A stretch of DNA of 17,397 bases from NCBI GenBank assembly GCA_027442615.1, contig DAIBBI010000018.1, forward strand, positions 1 through 17,397, given 5' to 3'. How positions within the stretch are numbered: position 1 is the first letter of the stretch; every line of letters starts with the position of its first letter. The position numbers and the translations under genes were made by a program. The notes under the pieces are model-generated. The model was not told the DNA's origin and did no database searches. It worked only from the letters and a program-made list of their open reading frames with translations. Source of the DNA: JAJZRV01 sp027442615 (GTDB lineage Bacteria; Pseudomonadota; Gammaproteobacteria; Burkholderiales; Ferrovaceae). Positions 6,230-13,712 of the stretch are shown here, in pieces.

Positions 6230-6730
6230 CTAGCGCTCCCAGCTCACCCGCAGCAGGTTTTCCTCGGGGTGAAAATGGATTTCAAGGGTGCCTTGGTAGG
6301 CATGACGCAACGCCTCGCCCAGGCCGCGAGCCAGATGGATGTCCGTGGTGGTCACGAGTACGCCATCCTCCAGGCTTTCGATGCCCATGATGCGCTGCAG
6401 GGGATGTTCCGCCTTCTCGCGGGTTTCATGATGCTGCACCAGGCGAAGCAACTCGTCCCGATGCGCGGCAAAAAAGGCGCCCTTGATGAAAACAAATCCG
6501 GCTGGATACTGGTCCTGCATGCGGTGGCAGGCCGGACAGGTATGCTGATGCGCGTTTTCGGGTGCCGGAAGCCATTGCCAGCGCCCTTCGTGGTACACCG
6601 CACCGCACCCCGGACAAACGGTAGGCTCGGGCAATTTGCCCCGCATCTTGTAGGAGTCATGAATCAGCTCCAGCAACACGCGATCATGACGGAAGGGTTG
6701 GAAGCCGGGGGGAATTTTCATTGAGGCCAT
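6230..6730 (-). CDS. BCAM0308-family zinc-ribbon protein (NMD3-like annotation)
   Basis: This is a cytoplasmic protein of 166 residues, recognised as the BCAM0308 family, often annotated as NMD protein affecting ribosome stability after the archaeal/eukaryotic NMD3 zinc domain. Four cysteines in two knuckles, C39-P-G-C42 and C65-P-A-C68, should bind one zinc ion. The C-terminal half (D-G-V-L-V-T-T-T-D-I-H-L-A-R-G-L-G-E-A) looks like a small alpha/beta domain. Biochemical function is not established. In Burkholderia cenocepacia the namesake lies in the low-oxygen-activated locus beside Hsp20 and stress genes, matching this neighbourhood. ATG at 6730 follows GGAG. It lies 36 nt after the nitroreductase and is probably co-transcribed with it. 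Confidence 0.85.
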   Translation of the reverse strand: MASMKIPPGFQPFRHDRVLLELIHDSYKMRGKLPEPTVCPGCGAVYHEGRWQWLPAPENAHQHTCPACHRMQDQYPAGFVFIKGAFFAAHRDELLRLVQHHETREKAEHPLQRIMGIESLEDGVLVTTTDIHLARGLGEALRHAYQGTLEIHFHPEENLLRVSWER

Positions 6731-6766
6731 GCTGAACTCCTGGGATCAGAGGATCGGATAGAAAAA

Positions 6767-7396
6767 TCATGAGGGCTGGACATCGCGCACGCCCATATTG
6801 GGGAACATCCAGGAGAGCACCAGCGGCTTCTTTCTGGAGGTGGCCGCACTCTTGCCGCGAGGCACGCCCACGACAATCGGAGCAATGGCCTTGAATTCAG
6901 AGGGAATTCCGAGAGCCGCCTTGACCGTCGACGTGTTCAGCGCCGACAGCGACGACCCTACCACGCAACTGCCCAGCCCCATGGCGCAGGCGGCCAGCAT
7001 CAGGTTTTCTTCGGCGAGCCAGCAATCGGCTTCCACGAAGGACCCCGACATCTTGGTGCCGATGATGATGAGCGTCCCGGCATCGTGGAAAATGTTGAAA
7101 TCGGGATGATTGAACGAACTGACCACCCGCGGCGCCGGGGGCTCGGCATGCAGCAACCGCTCGATGAACAACGGCTTGGCGTCATCCGACAGTCGCTTGA
7201 GTGCGGATTTGTCCTGCACCACCACAAAAGCCCAGGGCTCTTCGTGCATAGCCGTAGGCGCACGCACCGCAGCCTCCAGCAAGGTTTGGATGGTGGTGAT
7301 ATCCAGCATCCTGGGCTCATAGGTTCGCACGGAACGCCGCGCCAGAATGGCCTGGAAGACGCTAAGCTCACGATTCTTTTTATCCGCCTCGGCCAT
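6767..7396 (-). CDS. Nitroreductase-family FMN oxidoreductase
   Basis: This flavoprotein of the NADH oxidase/nitroreductase superfamily has 209 residues. The N-terminal A-R-R-S-V-R-T-Y (19-26) is the FMN-phosphate-binding motif. E-A-A-V-R-A-P-T-A-M-H-E-E-P-W follows as in family members, and a later G-L-G-S-C-V-V-G segment matches the flavin-binding helix region. The substrate cannot be told; family members reduce nitroaromatics, quinones or other electron acceptors. ATG at 7396 is preceded by a G-rich ribosome site. The 73-nt gap after the response regulator gene contains a TCCGTACG motif and a TATTGT -10-like hexamer, so it probably has its own, regulator-controlled promoter and then continues into the zinc-protein gene. 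Confidence 0.9.
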   Translation of the reverse strand: MAEADKKNRELSVFQAILARRSVRTYEPRMLDITTIQTLLEAAVRAPTAMHEEPWAFVVVQDKSALKRLSDDAKPLFIERLLHAEPPAPRVVSSFNHPDFNIFHDAGTLIIIGTKMSGSFVEADCWLAEENLMLAACAMGLGSCVVGSSLSALNTSTVKAALGIPSEFKAIAPIVVGVPRGKSAATSRKKPLVLSWMFPNMGVRDVQPS

Positions 7397-7427
7397 GTCC
7401 GCCCCCCGTCAGCATCATCACCCTTGG

Positions 7428-7464
7428 ACAATAACACCAACCTTCCTTGCAGAAAGTCCGTACG
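7428..7464 (-). promoter_or_regulatory. Probable activated promoter of the nitroreductase gene
   Basis: On the minus strand the palindromic CGTACG (7464-7459), within TAGGTGTTCGTACGGAC, lies upstream of a -10-like TATTGT (7433-7428). With a start at about 7421 the motif is centred near -40.5, the position of a class II activator that replaces a -35. Similar TACGGA motifs occur before the kinase gene and the DUF2934 gene. Confidence 0.4.
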
Positions 7465-7469
7465 AACAC

Positions 7470-8093
7470 CTAGCTGCCTGATTGGGGCCCGGCTGCGGAT
7501 TCGGCGAGGCGGGCCAGTGCCAGCAGGCTTGCGGCGCCCGTTTTGTGCATGACGCGAGCGCGATGAATCTCCACGGTGCGGTGGCTGATGTTGAGGCGCA
7601 GCGCAATTTCCTTGTTGGTCAGCCCCATCACCGCCAAGGCCATGACCTCCTGTTCACGGGTTGTGAGGGTGGACAGACGCGCCAGCAATTCACGCTGGAC
7701 CTCGGAGTGCTCCTGACGCTCCACGCTCTGGCTCATGGCCTCGCGGACCCGCTCAAGCAGCAGGTTGCCATCGACCGGTTTGGTGAGAAAATCCACCGCT
7801 CCCGCCTTGATGGCCTGCACCGACTGGGTGATGCTGCCGTAGGCCGTCAGAAAAATGACGGGGAGAAGGATGCCACGGCGAAGCAGTTCACGATGCAGTG
7901 CCGGCCCCTCCATCTCGGGCATTTTGACGTCCAAGATGATGCAGCCCTGTGATTCGGTGTTGCAAACCGCAAGAAACGCCCGTGCGCTGGCAAACCCCTG
8001 TACTGCAAAGCCCGCGGTCTCGATCAACAAGGCCAGCGCATCCCGAACCGCGTCGTCGTCATCCACCACATACACTTTGGCGGGCGCGTTCAT
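7470..8093 (-). CDS. FixJ-type (LuxR-family) response regulator
   Basis: This is the DNA-binding output of the adjacent kinase. The receiver domain spans residues 5-120, with the acidic pair Asp11/12, phosphoacceptor Asp55 (I-I-L-D-V-K-M-P), Thr83 and Lys105. The LuxR/GerE helix-turn-helix is at about 140-200 (L-T-T-R-E-Q-E-V through T-V-E-I-H-R-A-R-V-M-H-K). The 207 residues and the C-terminal HTH sequence fit the FixJ/TodT/StyR group. The start ATG at 8093 overlaps the kinase stop as ATGA, so the pair is translationally coupled. Likely targets are the motif-bearing promoters on either side (7428-7464 and 9239-9281); this is inference. Confidence 0.93.
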   Translation of the reverse strand: MNAPAKVYVVDDDDAVRDALALLIETAGFAVQGFASARAFLAVCNTESQGCIILDVKMPEMEGPALHRELLRRGILLPVIFLTAYGSITQSVQAIKAGAVDFLTKPVDGNLLLERVREAMSQSVERQEHSEVQRELLARLSTLTTREQEVMALAVMGLTNKEIALRLNISHRTVEIHRARVMHKTGAASLLALARLAESAAGPQSGS

Positions 8094-9202
8094 GAGGCAA
8101 GGGGCAGCGTGAGGTGGAAACGCGCTCCGGGACTCTCGCGCAACTCCGCCCAGAGTTCTCCACCATGGGCTTCCATCAACGAACGGCTGATGGCCAACCC
8201 CATGCCGATGCCGCTTCTTTTGGTGGTGAAGAAGGGATCAAAAAGCCGTTTCTGGGCTTCGGCACCAATCCCCGGCCCGTTGTCCTCGATCGTCACTTCC
8301 ACCAGGCGCTTTTCCTTCAGCGTGCTGGCAGTCACGGTCAACGCGGGCTCATTGCCCCCGGTTTCCAGTACGGCCTCGATGCCATTGTGCAGCAGGTTGA
8401 GCAGCACCTTGTGGATGTGCATCCGGTTGGCGACCACCTTGGGCAACCCCTGCTCCAGCCGCAGGATTGCGCTGACAGGAACGTCGTGCTCCTGCCGGGC
8501 AGCGTTCAGCACTTCCTCAATTTCATGGCCCAGGTCGAAGACCTCCGAGGGAGCGTCGTTCATGTTCAGGAAATCAAGCATTTCGCGAATCGATTGCCCG
8601 GCGCGCTGTGCCTGGCGTTCACTGCCTTCCATGGCTTGCCGCATTTTTTCCGGGTCGGCGTTGCCCTTCTCCAGCATCAACAAGGCCGACTTGCTGTACG
8701 AGGCAATGGCCAGAAGCGGCTGGTTGAGTTCATGGGCGATGGCTGCCACGGTCTGGGCGGCGATGTGGTGCTTGTGTAGCGCATCCATTTCCCGGCGCTT
8801 TCCCTGGATATCCCGCTCCAGGTTTTTGCGCACGGTAATGTCATGCACGGTGGCCAGCGTGTAGGTCTGACCGTCCGATTTCAGCGGGCTGAGGCTGATT
8901 TCCACCGGAATTTCGTTCCCTCCCTGCGTCGTCGCCAGCAGCGCCAGCCCGCCGCCCGCCGAACGCTGGTGCGGCTGTCGGGCAACCTCGTCGCGCTGCA
9001 TGCGATGGCTGTCGCGAAATCGCAGCGGAACCAGCATCTCGATGGGCTGCCCGTGCAGGGCTTGTTCCGGATAGCCAAACAGCCTGTGGGCCGCAGGATT
9101 GGAAAAAACGATCCGGCCTTCGTCGTCGATCAACAGAAGGCCATCCACCATGGCATCAAACAGCCACCGAAACCCCTTGCTCTCAAACAATCGCTCGCTC
9201 AT
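8090..9202 (-). CDS. PAS-domain sensor histidine kinase (FixL-like)
   Basis: This soluble sensor kinase of 370 residues has no membrane segment. One PAS domain spans about 11-126, followed by a dimerisation/phosphoacceptor helix with His157 in I-A-H-E-L-N-Q-P-L. The ATPase domain has an N box at L-H-N-G-I-E-A (Asn273), G1 at D-N-G-P-G-I-G (307-313) and F/G2 at F-F-T-T-K-R-S-G-I-G-M-G-L (to 336). Arg63 and His66 in F-R-D-S-H align with the region of FixL's haem-ligand His, but this segment is common in non-haem PAS domains, so oxygen sensing is only a possibility. ATG at 9202 has GGAAAGG upstream. A TCCGTACG motif 7-14 nt before the start suggests autoregulation. Confidence 0.92.
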   Translation of the reverse strand: MSERLFESKGFRWLFDAMVDGLLLIDDEGRIVFSNPAAHRLFGYPEQALHGQPIEMLVPLRFRDSHRMQRDEVARQPHQRSAGGGLALLATTQGGNEIPVEISLSPLKSDGQTYTLATVHDITVRKNLERDIQGKRREMDALHKHHIAAQTVAAIAHELNQPLLAIASYSKSALLMLEKGNADPEKMRQAMEGSERQAQRAGQSIREMLDFLNMNDAPSEVFDLGHEIEEVLNAARQEHDVPVSAILRLEQGLPKVVANRMHIHKVLLNLLHNGIEAVLETGGNEPALTVTASTLKEKRLVEVTIEDNGPGIGAEAQKRLFDPFFTTKRSGIGMGLAISRSLMEAHGGELWAELRESPGARFHLTLPLAS

Positions 9203-9238
9203 GGCCTTTCCGTACGCAGTAGTAGGTGTTTCCCCCTA

Positions 9239-9281
9239 TACGGATTCGACCGTATTTCCTTGTTTATGGTGATTCTATACC
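9239..9281 (+). promoter_or_regulatory. Probable activated promoter of the DUF2934-hsp20 operon
   Basis: The dyad TACGG-ATTCGA-CCGTA (9239-9254) lies upstream of a -10-like TATACC (9276-9281). A start at about 9288 puts the dyad centre near -41, where a class II activator sits, and no good -35 is present. TAGGTGTT (9223-9230) precedes it and also occurs next to the motif before the nitroreductase gene. Confidence 0.42.
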
Positions 9282-9336
9282 CTGACAGGGCATAGCAAGT
9301 CATTTCCGATTGGGTACCCATCATGAGGAGACCGCC

Positions 9337-9588
9337 ATGGCCCACACAGCGACGCATGCGTCCAGGAAAGGCGCAAAACACACAGCCCAGACCAAAAAAA
9401 CCCATCCGGCCCCCGTTCACGAATATTTGCGCGGAGACGGCCTTGACCGGGAGAGCATGATCGCCGAGGCGGCCTATTATCGTGCCGAACGGCGCGGCTT
9501 TGACGGTGGCGATCCCGTTGCCGACTGGCTGGAAGCCGAAGCCGAAATCGATGCCATTCTGGGGGATCACGACATCAGTGTTCATTAA
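9337..9588 (+). CDS. DUF2934 protein
   Basis: This small protein (83 residues) has a basic Lys/His/Thr-rich N-terminus (1-33), followed by the DUF2934 domain. Its signature is visible as R-E-S-M-I-A-E-A-A-Y-Y-R-A-E-R-R-G-F and D-W-L-E-A-E-A-E-I-D. The domain is common in stress-gene clusters of proteobacteria; its molecular role is unknown. ATG at 9337 follows GAGGAG by 6 nt. An upstream TTG would add nine residues, but would place the ribosome site inside the gene, so it is rejected. The gene is followed 20 nt later by an hsp20 and shares its promoter. Confidence 0.85.
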   Translation: MAHTATHASRKGAKHTAQTKKTHPAPVHEYLRGDGLDRESMIAEAAYYRAERRGFDGGDPVADWLEAEAEIDAILGDHDISVH

Positions 9589-9608
9589 TTCTTGGAAGGA
9601 GAGTCATC

Positions 9609-10061
9609 ATGGCCAACATCTCATTGCGAGATCCCTTTTTCACCCGTCTTAGCCGATTCGACCCATTCCGCGACGACGACTGGTTCAAGGGATTCTGGGT
9701 ACGCCCCCTGGGGAGTGCGGGCGAAATGGAGGCGGCGCCACAGATCAAGGTGGATCTGACTGAAAACGGCACGACCTACAATGTCCGCGCTGAAATTCCC
9801 GGCGCAAGGAAAGAGGACATCAAGGTGGAAATTGAGGGCAACAGGGTTTCCATCAGCGCCGAGGTCAAGCGGGAGAAGGAAGAAAAGAAGGACGACAAGG
9901 TCATTCATCGCGAATGCTACCAGGGTGCCAGCTATCGCAGCTTTACTCTCGAGAGCGACGTGGATGAGGCCCGGGCCCAGGCCAAGTACGACAATGGCGT
10001 GCTGGAGTTAACGCTGCCAAAGAAAAACAGTAACGGCGCCAAGCAGTTGCAGGTCAGCTGA
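9609..10061 (+). CDS. Hsp20/alpha-crystallin small heat-shock protein (third copy)
   Basis: This small heat-shock chaperone has 150 residues. An N-terminal arm rich in Phe/Arg/Asp (to about 40) precedes an alpha-crystallin domain at about 43-140 with Y-N-V-R-A-E-I-P-G-A, K-V-E-I-E-G-N-R-V-S-I-S-A-E-V and Y-D-N-G-V-L-E-L-T-L-P-K-K. A charged stretch K-R-E-K-E-E-K-K-D-D-K in the middle resembles the loop of class A bacterial Hsp20s, which distinguishes it from the tandem pair at 2200-3006. ATG at 9609 follows GGAAGGAGAG. It is co-transcribed with the DUF2934 gene and probably under the FixJ-type regulator rather than sigma-32, since no RpoH-like promoter is seen. Confidence 0.94.
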   Translation: MANISLRDPFFTRLSRFDPFRDDDWFKGFWVRPLGSAGEMEAAPQIKVDLTENGTTYNVRAEIPGARKEDIKVEIEGNRVSISAEVKREKEEKKDDKVIHRECYQGASYRSFTLESDVDEARAQAKYDNGVLELTLPKKNSNGAKQLQVS

Positions 10062-10090
10062 CGCTGTTGAGGTAATACTATTGGGGGGCA

Positions 10091-10174
10091 GGGGTTAGGA
10101 CGGCGGTTAGGGGACAGACCTCAAAAATGAGGTCTGTCCCCTAACTCCTAACCCCTAACCCCCGTCCTAACCCC
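10091..10174. repeat. Nested palindromic GGGGACAGACC repeat, copy 5
   Basis: The inner stem is 18 bp (10106-10123 with 10128-10145, AAAA loop), made of GTTAG plus the core GGGGACAGACCTCA. An outer 13-bp stem GGGGTTAGGACGG (10091-10103) pairs perfectly with 10162-10174. On the right CCTAAC units recur irregularly up to about 10190. The element separates the convergent hsp20 and LysR genes. The LysR stop codon (10169-10167) lies inside the outer arm. There is no T-tract. Confidence 0.85.
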
Positions 10175-11072
10175 GTCCCCTAACCCCCGTTCCCCGCAGA
10201 AACTGGATAAAGGCTCGCAGCGGCGCCGACAACTGGTGACGGCTTGCGTAGTAAAGGTAGTAACTGTGGTAGGGCGGCGACCAGTCGGTCAGCATCGCCG
10301 TAAGGTGCCCTGACCGAAGCTCCTCGACAATGTAGGCTTCCACCACGTAACCGATGCCCACCCCGGCAATGGCTGCCTTGACCATGAGGTCCACGTCGTT
10401 GACGATGAGCGGTCCGTTCACCGCAATCTCGATTTTCTTTTTATGCCGTTCAAACTCCCAGGGCACCATCTGCTGGTTGGCAAGCCGGTAGCGGATACAG
10501 GCATGGCCCTGTAACTCCTGGGGTGTTTTCGGCAGCGGATGGCGCGTCAGATATTCGGGCGAAGCCATGGCGATGATTCGGGAGGGGGGGCTGGCCGGCA
10601 CCAGCAGCATGTCCTGGGCAATGCGCCGGCCGTACCGGATGCCCGCATCAAAGCGCCCCATGGCAAGCTCGCTGGTGCTGTTGTCCACCGTGATATCCAG
10701 GTGGATGGCCGGGTACATGGCCAGGAAATCCTTCAGCAAGGGGGCCAGAATCAACTGTGCAGGAATGGTGGATACGCTAAGGCGCAGCGTACCCATTGGG
10801 GTATCGCGGAAATCGTTGATGGACTCCACCGCAGCACCCAGCGCATCGAAGGCGGGCCTGATCCTGGCAAGCAGGCGTTCGCCGGCTTCAGTGAGCGAGA
10901 GGCTGCGGGTGGTCCGGTGCAGCAGGCGCACCCCCAGTCGCTCTTCCAGGGCGCGAATGGTTTGACTCAGCGTCGATGGCGCCATGTCCAGCGAGGCGGC
11001 CGCCCGCGCAAAATTGCCCCGCTCCACCACCGCCATGAACGCCTTCAGTTCGGCAAACTCCGACCCCCGCAT
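10167..11072 (-). CDS. LysR-family transcriptional regulator
   Basis: This is a LysR-type regulator of 301 residues, most like the CrgA/DmlR/AaeR-type group. The winged HTH is at about 5-65 (A-A-A-S-L-D-M-A-P-S-T-L-S-Q-T-I-R-A-L-E-E-R-L-G-V-R-L-L-H-R-T-T-R), and the periplasmic-binding-like effector domain at about 90-295. It is divergent from emrA across 103 nt and so probably controls the efflux operon; the inducer is unknown. I chose ATG at 11072, which begins MRGSEFAELKAF; the upstream in-frame TTG (11084) is unlikely. The last ~7 residues (T-G-V-R-G-R-G) come from the repeat element downstream, which supplies the stop codon. Confidence 0.92.
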   Translation of the reverse strand: MRGSEFAELKAFMAVVERGNFARAAASLDMAPSTLSQTIRALEERLGVRLLHRTTRSLSLTEAGERLLARIRPAFDALGAAVESINDFRDTPMGTLRLSVSTIPAQLILAPLLKDFLAMYPAIHLDITVDNSTSELAMGRFDAGIRYGRRIAQDMLLVPASPPSRIIAMASPEYLTRHPLPKTPQELQGHACIRYRLANQQMVPWEFERHKKKIEIAVNGPLIVNDVDLMVKAAIAGVGIGYVVEAYIVEELRSGHLTAMLTDWSPPYHSYYLYYASRHQLSAPLRAFIQFLRGTGVRGRG

Positions 11073-11175
11073 TATTCGTTCCAATTGAATAGTGTATTTT
11101 GATTATGCGTCTTTATCGAAGTAATGAACACCCCTTAGACTGTGTCGATATCACAAGAGACTGGGAATCCCGTTC

Positions 11176-12219
11176 ATGAATGAAGAGAGCCTCAAGGCAA
11201 GCTGGCTGGAGCGGCACCGGCGCCTCCTGCTGATAGGTGGCCCGGTGCTGATCCTGCTGGCAGCAGGAGGGATCTACCTCAACAGCATCCGCTACATCTC
11301 CACCGACAATGCCTATGTGGGTGCGGCACGCACGGAAGTGAGTGCCAACATTGCCGGACGCGTGGTTGAAATCGACGTCAGGGATAATCAGGCCGTGCAC
11401 CCCGGGGCCGTGCTGTTCCGGCTGGATGACCGCGATTTTGCCATTGCCCTGGCAGACGCCAAGGCGCGGCTGGCCGCCACCCGGCTTCAGATTGCCGCCC
11501 TGCAGGCCACCTACCGGCAACATCAGGCCGACGTGGAAGCCGCCCGGGAAGCCCTGACCTACTCCGATCAGGAGTTGCAGCGCCAGAAGCGCCTTGCAAG
11601 CCAGGGCATTGCCTCTCAGGCACAGCTGGAACAGGCACAACACGACTGGGCCCAGGCCCGGCAAAAGGTCCTTGCGGTGGAACAGCAACAGGAAAACACG
11701 CTGGCCGCCCTCGACCACCACCCCGAGCAGGAGGTCGACACACACCCGTCGGTGCGGCAAGCCCAGGCCGCCCTGGACCGGGCCGCCTTAAACCTTTCCT
11801 ATACGGTCATCACCGCCCCGCAGGAGGGCATTGTCACCAAGGTGGAGCAATTGCAGGTGGGCGACTACGTCAACGCCGCCGCGCCGGTGTTTGCCCTGGT
11901 CTCCAGCGGCAAGGCCTGGGTCGAGGCCAACTTCAAGGAAACCGAACTGACCCGCATGCACCCCGGGCAAAAGAGCACGATCGAAGTGGATGCCTATCCC
12001 GGAAAAACCTTTCACGGCCATGTGCAAAGCATGAGTCCGGGCACGGGATCGAGTTTTTCGGTGCTGCCGCCTGAAAACGCCACCGGCAACTGGGTCAAGG
12101 TGGTGCAACGCTTGCCGGTGCGCATCAGCATCGACGATCCCGACCCCCAGATGCCCTTGCGCGCCGGATTGAGCGCCACCGTGGAGGTCGACATCCGCCA
12201 TGACCGCGACCAGCACTGA
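11176..12219 (+). CDS. emrA: EmrA-type periplasmic adaptor (HlyD/MFP family)
   Basis: This membrane-fusion adaptor links the inner-membrane pump EmrB to an outer-membrane channel. It has 347 residues: a cytoplasmic N-terminus with a TM anchor at about 18-35, a first barrel/lipoyl half (Y-I-S-T-D-N-A-Y-V-G through D-N-Q-A-V-H-P-G-A-V-L-F), a long Gln/Ala-rich coiled-coil hairpin (~85-210), then the second lipoyl half (I-T-A-P-Q-E-G-I-V) and beta-barrel. ATG at 11176 begins the operon. Its stop overlaps emrB by 20 nt. A divergent LysR gene lies upstream. Substrates are not deducible; EmrA family pumps export hydrophobic toxicants, fusaric acid-like compounds or siderophores. Confidence 0.93.
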   Translation: MNEESLKASWLERHRRLLLIGGPVLILLAAGGIYLNSIRYISTDNAYVGAARTEVSANIAGRVVEIDVRDNQAVHPGAVLFRLDDRDFAIALADAKARLAATRLQIAALQATYRQHQADVEAAREALTYSDQELQRQKRLASQGIASQAQLEQAQHDWAQARQKVLAVEQQQENTLAALDHHPEQEVDTHPSVRQAQAALDRAALNLSYTVITAPQEGIVTKVEQLQVGDYVNAAAPVFALVSSGKAWVEANFKETELTRMHPGQKSTIEVDAYPGKTFHGHVQSMSPGTGSSFSVLPPENATGNWVKVVQRLPVRISIDDPDPQMPLRAGLSATVEVDIRHDRDQH

Positions 12220-13708
12220 TACCGCCACGCTCAATCGTCCGCTGATCACCGCTTCGGTGATGGCAGCGACCATCATGCAGGCGCTGGATTCCACCATCGC
12301 CAACGTGGCGCTGCCCAGAATGCAGGGCACGCTCTCCGCCACGCAGGACCAGATGGCCTGGGTGCTCACCTCCTATATCGTGGCCACCGCCATCATGATT
12401 CCCCTCACCGGCTGGCTGGCCCAGCGCTTTGGCCGCAAACCCGTGTTCCTGATTTCCATCGTGGGCTTCACCGTGGCCTCGGCCCTTTGCGGCATAGCCA
12501 CGAGTCTGCCCGAGATCGTGCTGTTCCGGCTGTTGCAGGGCATCTCGGGGGCGGCATTGGTGCCGCTCTCCCAGGCCGTCCTGTTCGACATCAACCCGCG
12601 TGAAAACCATGGTCGGGCCATGGCCCTGTGGGGCGTGGGGGTGACCATGGGCCCCATCATCGGCCCTGCCCTGGGTGGCTGGCTCACGGACCATTACAGC
12701 TGGCGCTGGGTGTTTTACATCAATGTGCCGGTGGGCATCCTGGCCTACCTTGGTTTGTCCATGTCGATGCCCAACACCAAAAAGATCATCGGGGATTTTG
12801 ATTTCTTCGGATTCACGGGCCTTGCGTTGGGGATTGGCGCACTGCAACTGCTGCTGGACCGCGGTGAGCTCAAGGACTGGTTTGGCTCCACCGAAATCAT
12901 CCTGTACGCACTCGTGATGTGCCTGGCGTTTTACCTGTTCATCGTGCACACGCTCACGCACCGGCACCCTTTCCTCAGCCCTTCCCTGTTTGCCGACCGT
13001 AATTTTCTGGCCACCAACGTGTTCATTTTCCTGATCGGCGTGGTGCTGTTTGCCACCCTGGCCCTGGTCCCCCCCATGCTGCAACACGAGATGGGCTATC
13101 CCGTGCTGCTCACGGGGCTGGTTACCGCACCACGGGGTGCGGGCACCATGCTGTCCATGATCGTGGTGGGGCGCCTCGTCGGAAAATTCGATGCGCGGCT
13201 GATCGTGGGCGCTGGGCTTGGAATGACCGCACTGTCGCTGTGGCAGATGACCCGGTTCGACCTGCTGATGGATGATCGCCTCATCATCACCACCGGCATC
13301 CTGCAGGGCTTTGGCATTGGCCTGTCCTATGTGCCGCTGTCCACCATTGCCTTTAGCACCCTGCCCTCGGCGTTGCGCAACGAAGGCACCGCATTTTTCA
13401 ACCTGCTGCGCAACATCGGCAGCGCCATCGGCATTTCGGTGGTGCAGACGCTGCTGACCCGCAACACCCAGATCATGCATGCCACGCTTGCCGAACACAT
13501 CACGCCCTATAACCTGCCCCAGGGCATTCACGGCACGGCAGACCTCCAGGCCTTAAACGGCACGATCACCCGGCAGGCGGCCATGATTGCCTACAACAAC
13601 GATTTCAAACTGATGATGTTCGTGACGCTTGCCGTGATTCCCCTGCTGCTGTTCATGCGCCCCCCGGCGCGGGCTGCGGGTGCGCAAGAAGTCGCGATCA
13701 TGGAGTAG
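12200..13708 (+). CDS. emrB: EmrB-type DHA2 major-facilitator drug/H+ antiporter
   Basis: This inner-membrane proton-driven exporter of the 14-TM DHA2 group has 502 residues. Motif D1 (M-Q-A-L-D-S-T-I-A-N-V-A-L-P, 27-39) lies in TM1, motif A (G-W-L-A-Q-R-F-G-R-K-P, 71-81) in the first cytoplasmic loop, and the antiporter motif C (G-V-G-V-T-M-G-P-I-I-G-P-A-L-G-G) in TM5. ATG at 12200 lies inside the end of emrA, with GGAGG upstream, so translation is coupled. With emrA and the following outer-membrane gene it makes a complete tripartite pump. A long antisense open frame (12125-13531) across the gene is a codon-bias shadow. Confidence 0.95.
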   Translation: MTATSTDTATLNRPLITASVMAATIMQALDSTIANVALPRMQGTLSATQDQMAWVLTSYIVATAIMIPLTGWLAQRFGRKPVFLISIVGFTVASALCGIATSLPEIVLFRLLQGISGAALVPLSQAVLFDINPRENHGRAMALWGVGVTMGPIIGPALGGWLTDHYSWRWVFYINVPVGILAYLGLSMSMPNTKKIIGDFDFFGFTGLALGIGALQLLLDRGELKDWFGSTEIILYALVMCLAFYLFIVHTLTHRHPFLSPSLFADRNFLATNVFIFLIGVVLFATLALVPPMLQHEMGYPVLLTGLVTAPRGAGTMLSMIVVGRLVGKFDARLIVGAGLGMTALSLWQMTRFDLLMDDRLIITTGILQGFGIGLSYVPLSTIAFSTLPSALRNEGTAFFNLLRNIGSAIGISVVQTLLTRNTQIMHATLAEHITPYNLPQGIHGTADLQALNGTITRQAAMIAYNNDFKLMMFVTLAVIPLLLFMRPPARAAGAQEVAIME

Positions 13709-13712
13709 CCTG

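Noticed and set aside
10091..10190. Telomere-like GGTTAG/CTAACC iterations
   Set aside because: The units are irregular and few, and belong to the arms of the palindromic repeat; a circular chromosome has no need of telomeres.
12125..13531. 468-codon open frame on the minus strand opposite emrB
   Set aside because: It is His/Gln/Gly-rich with no domain, lacks a credible start and lies antisense to a clear 14-TM exporter; an effect of GC-rich third positions.
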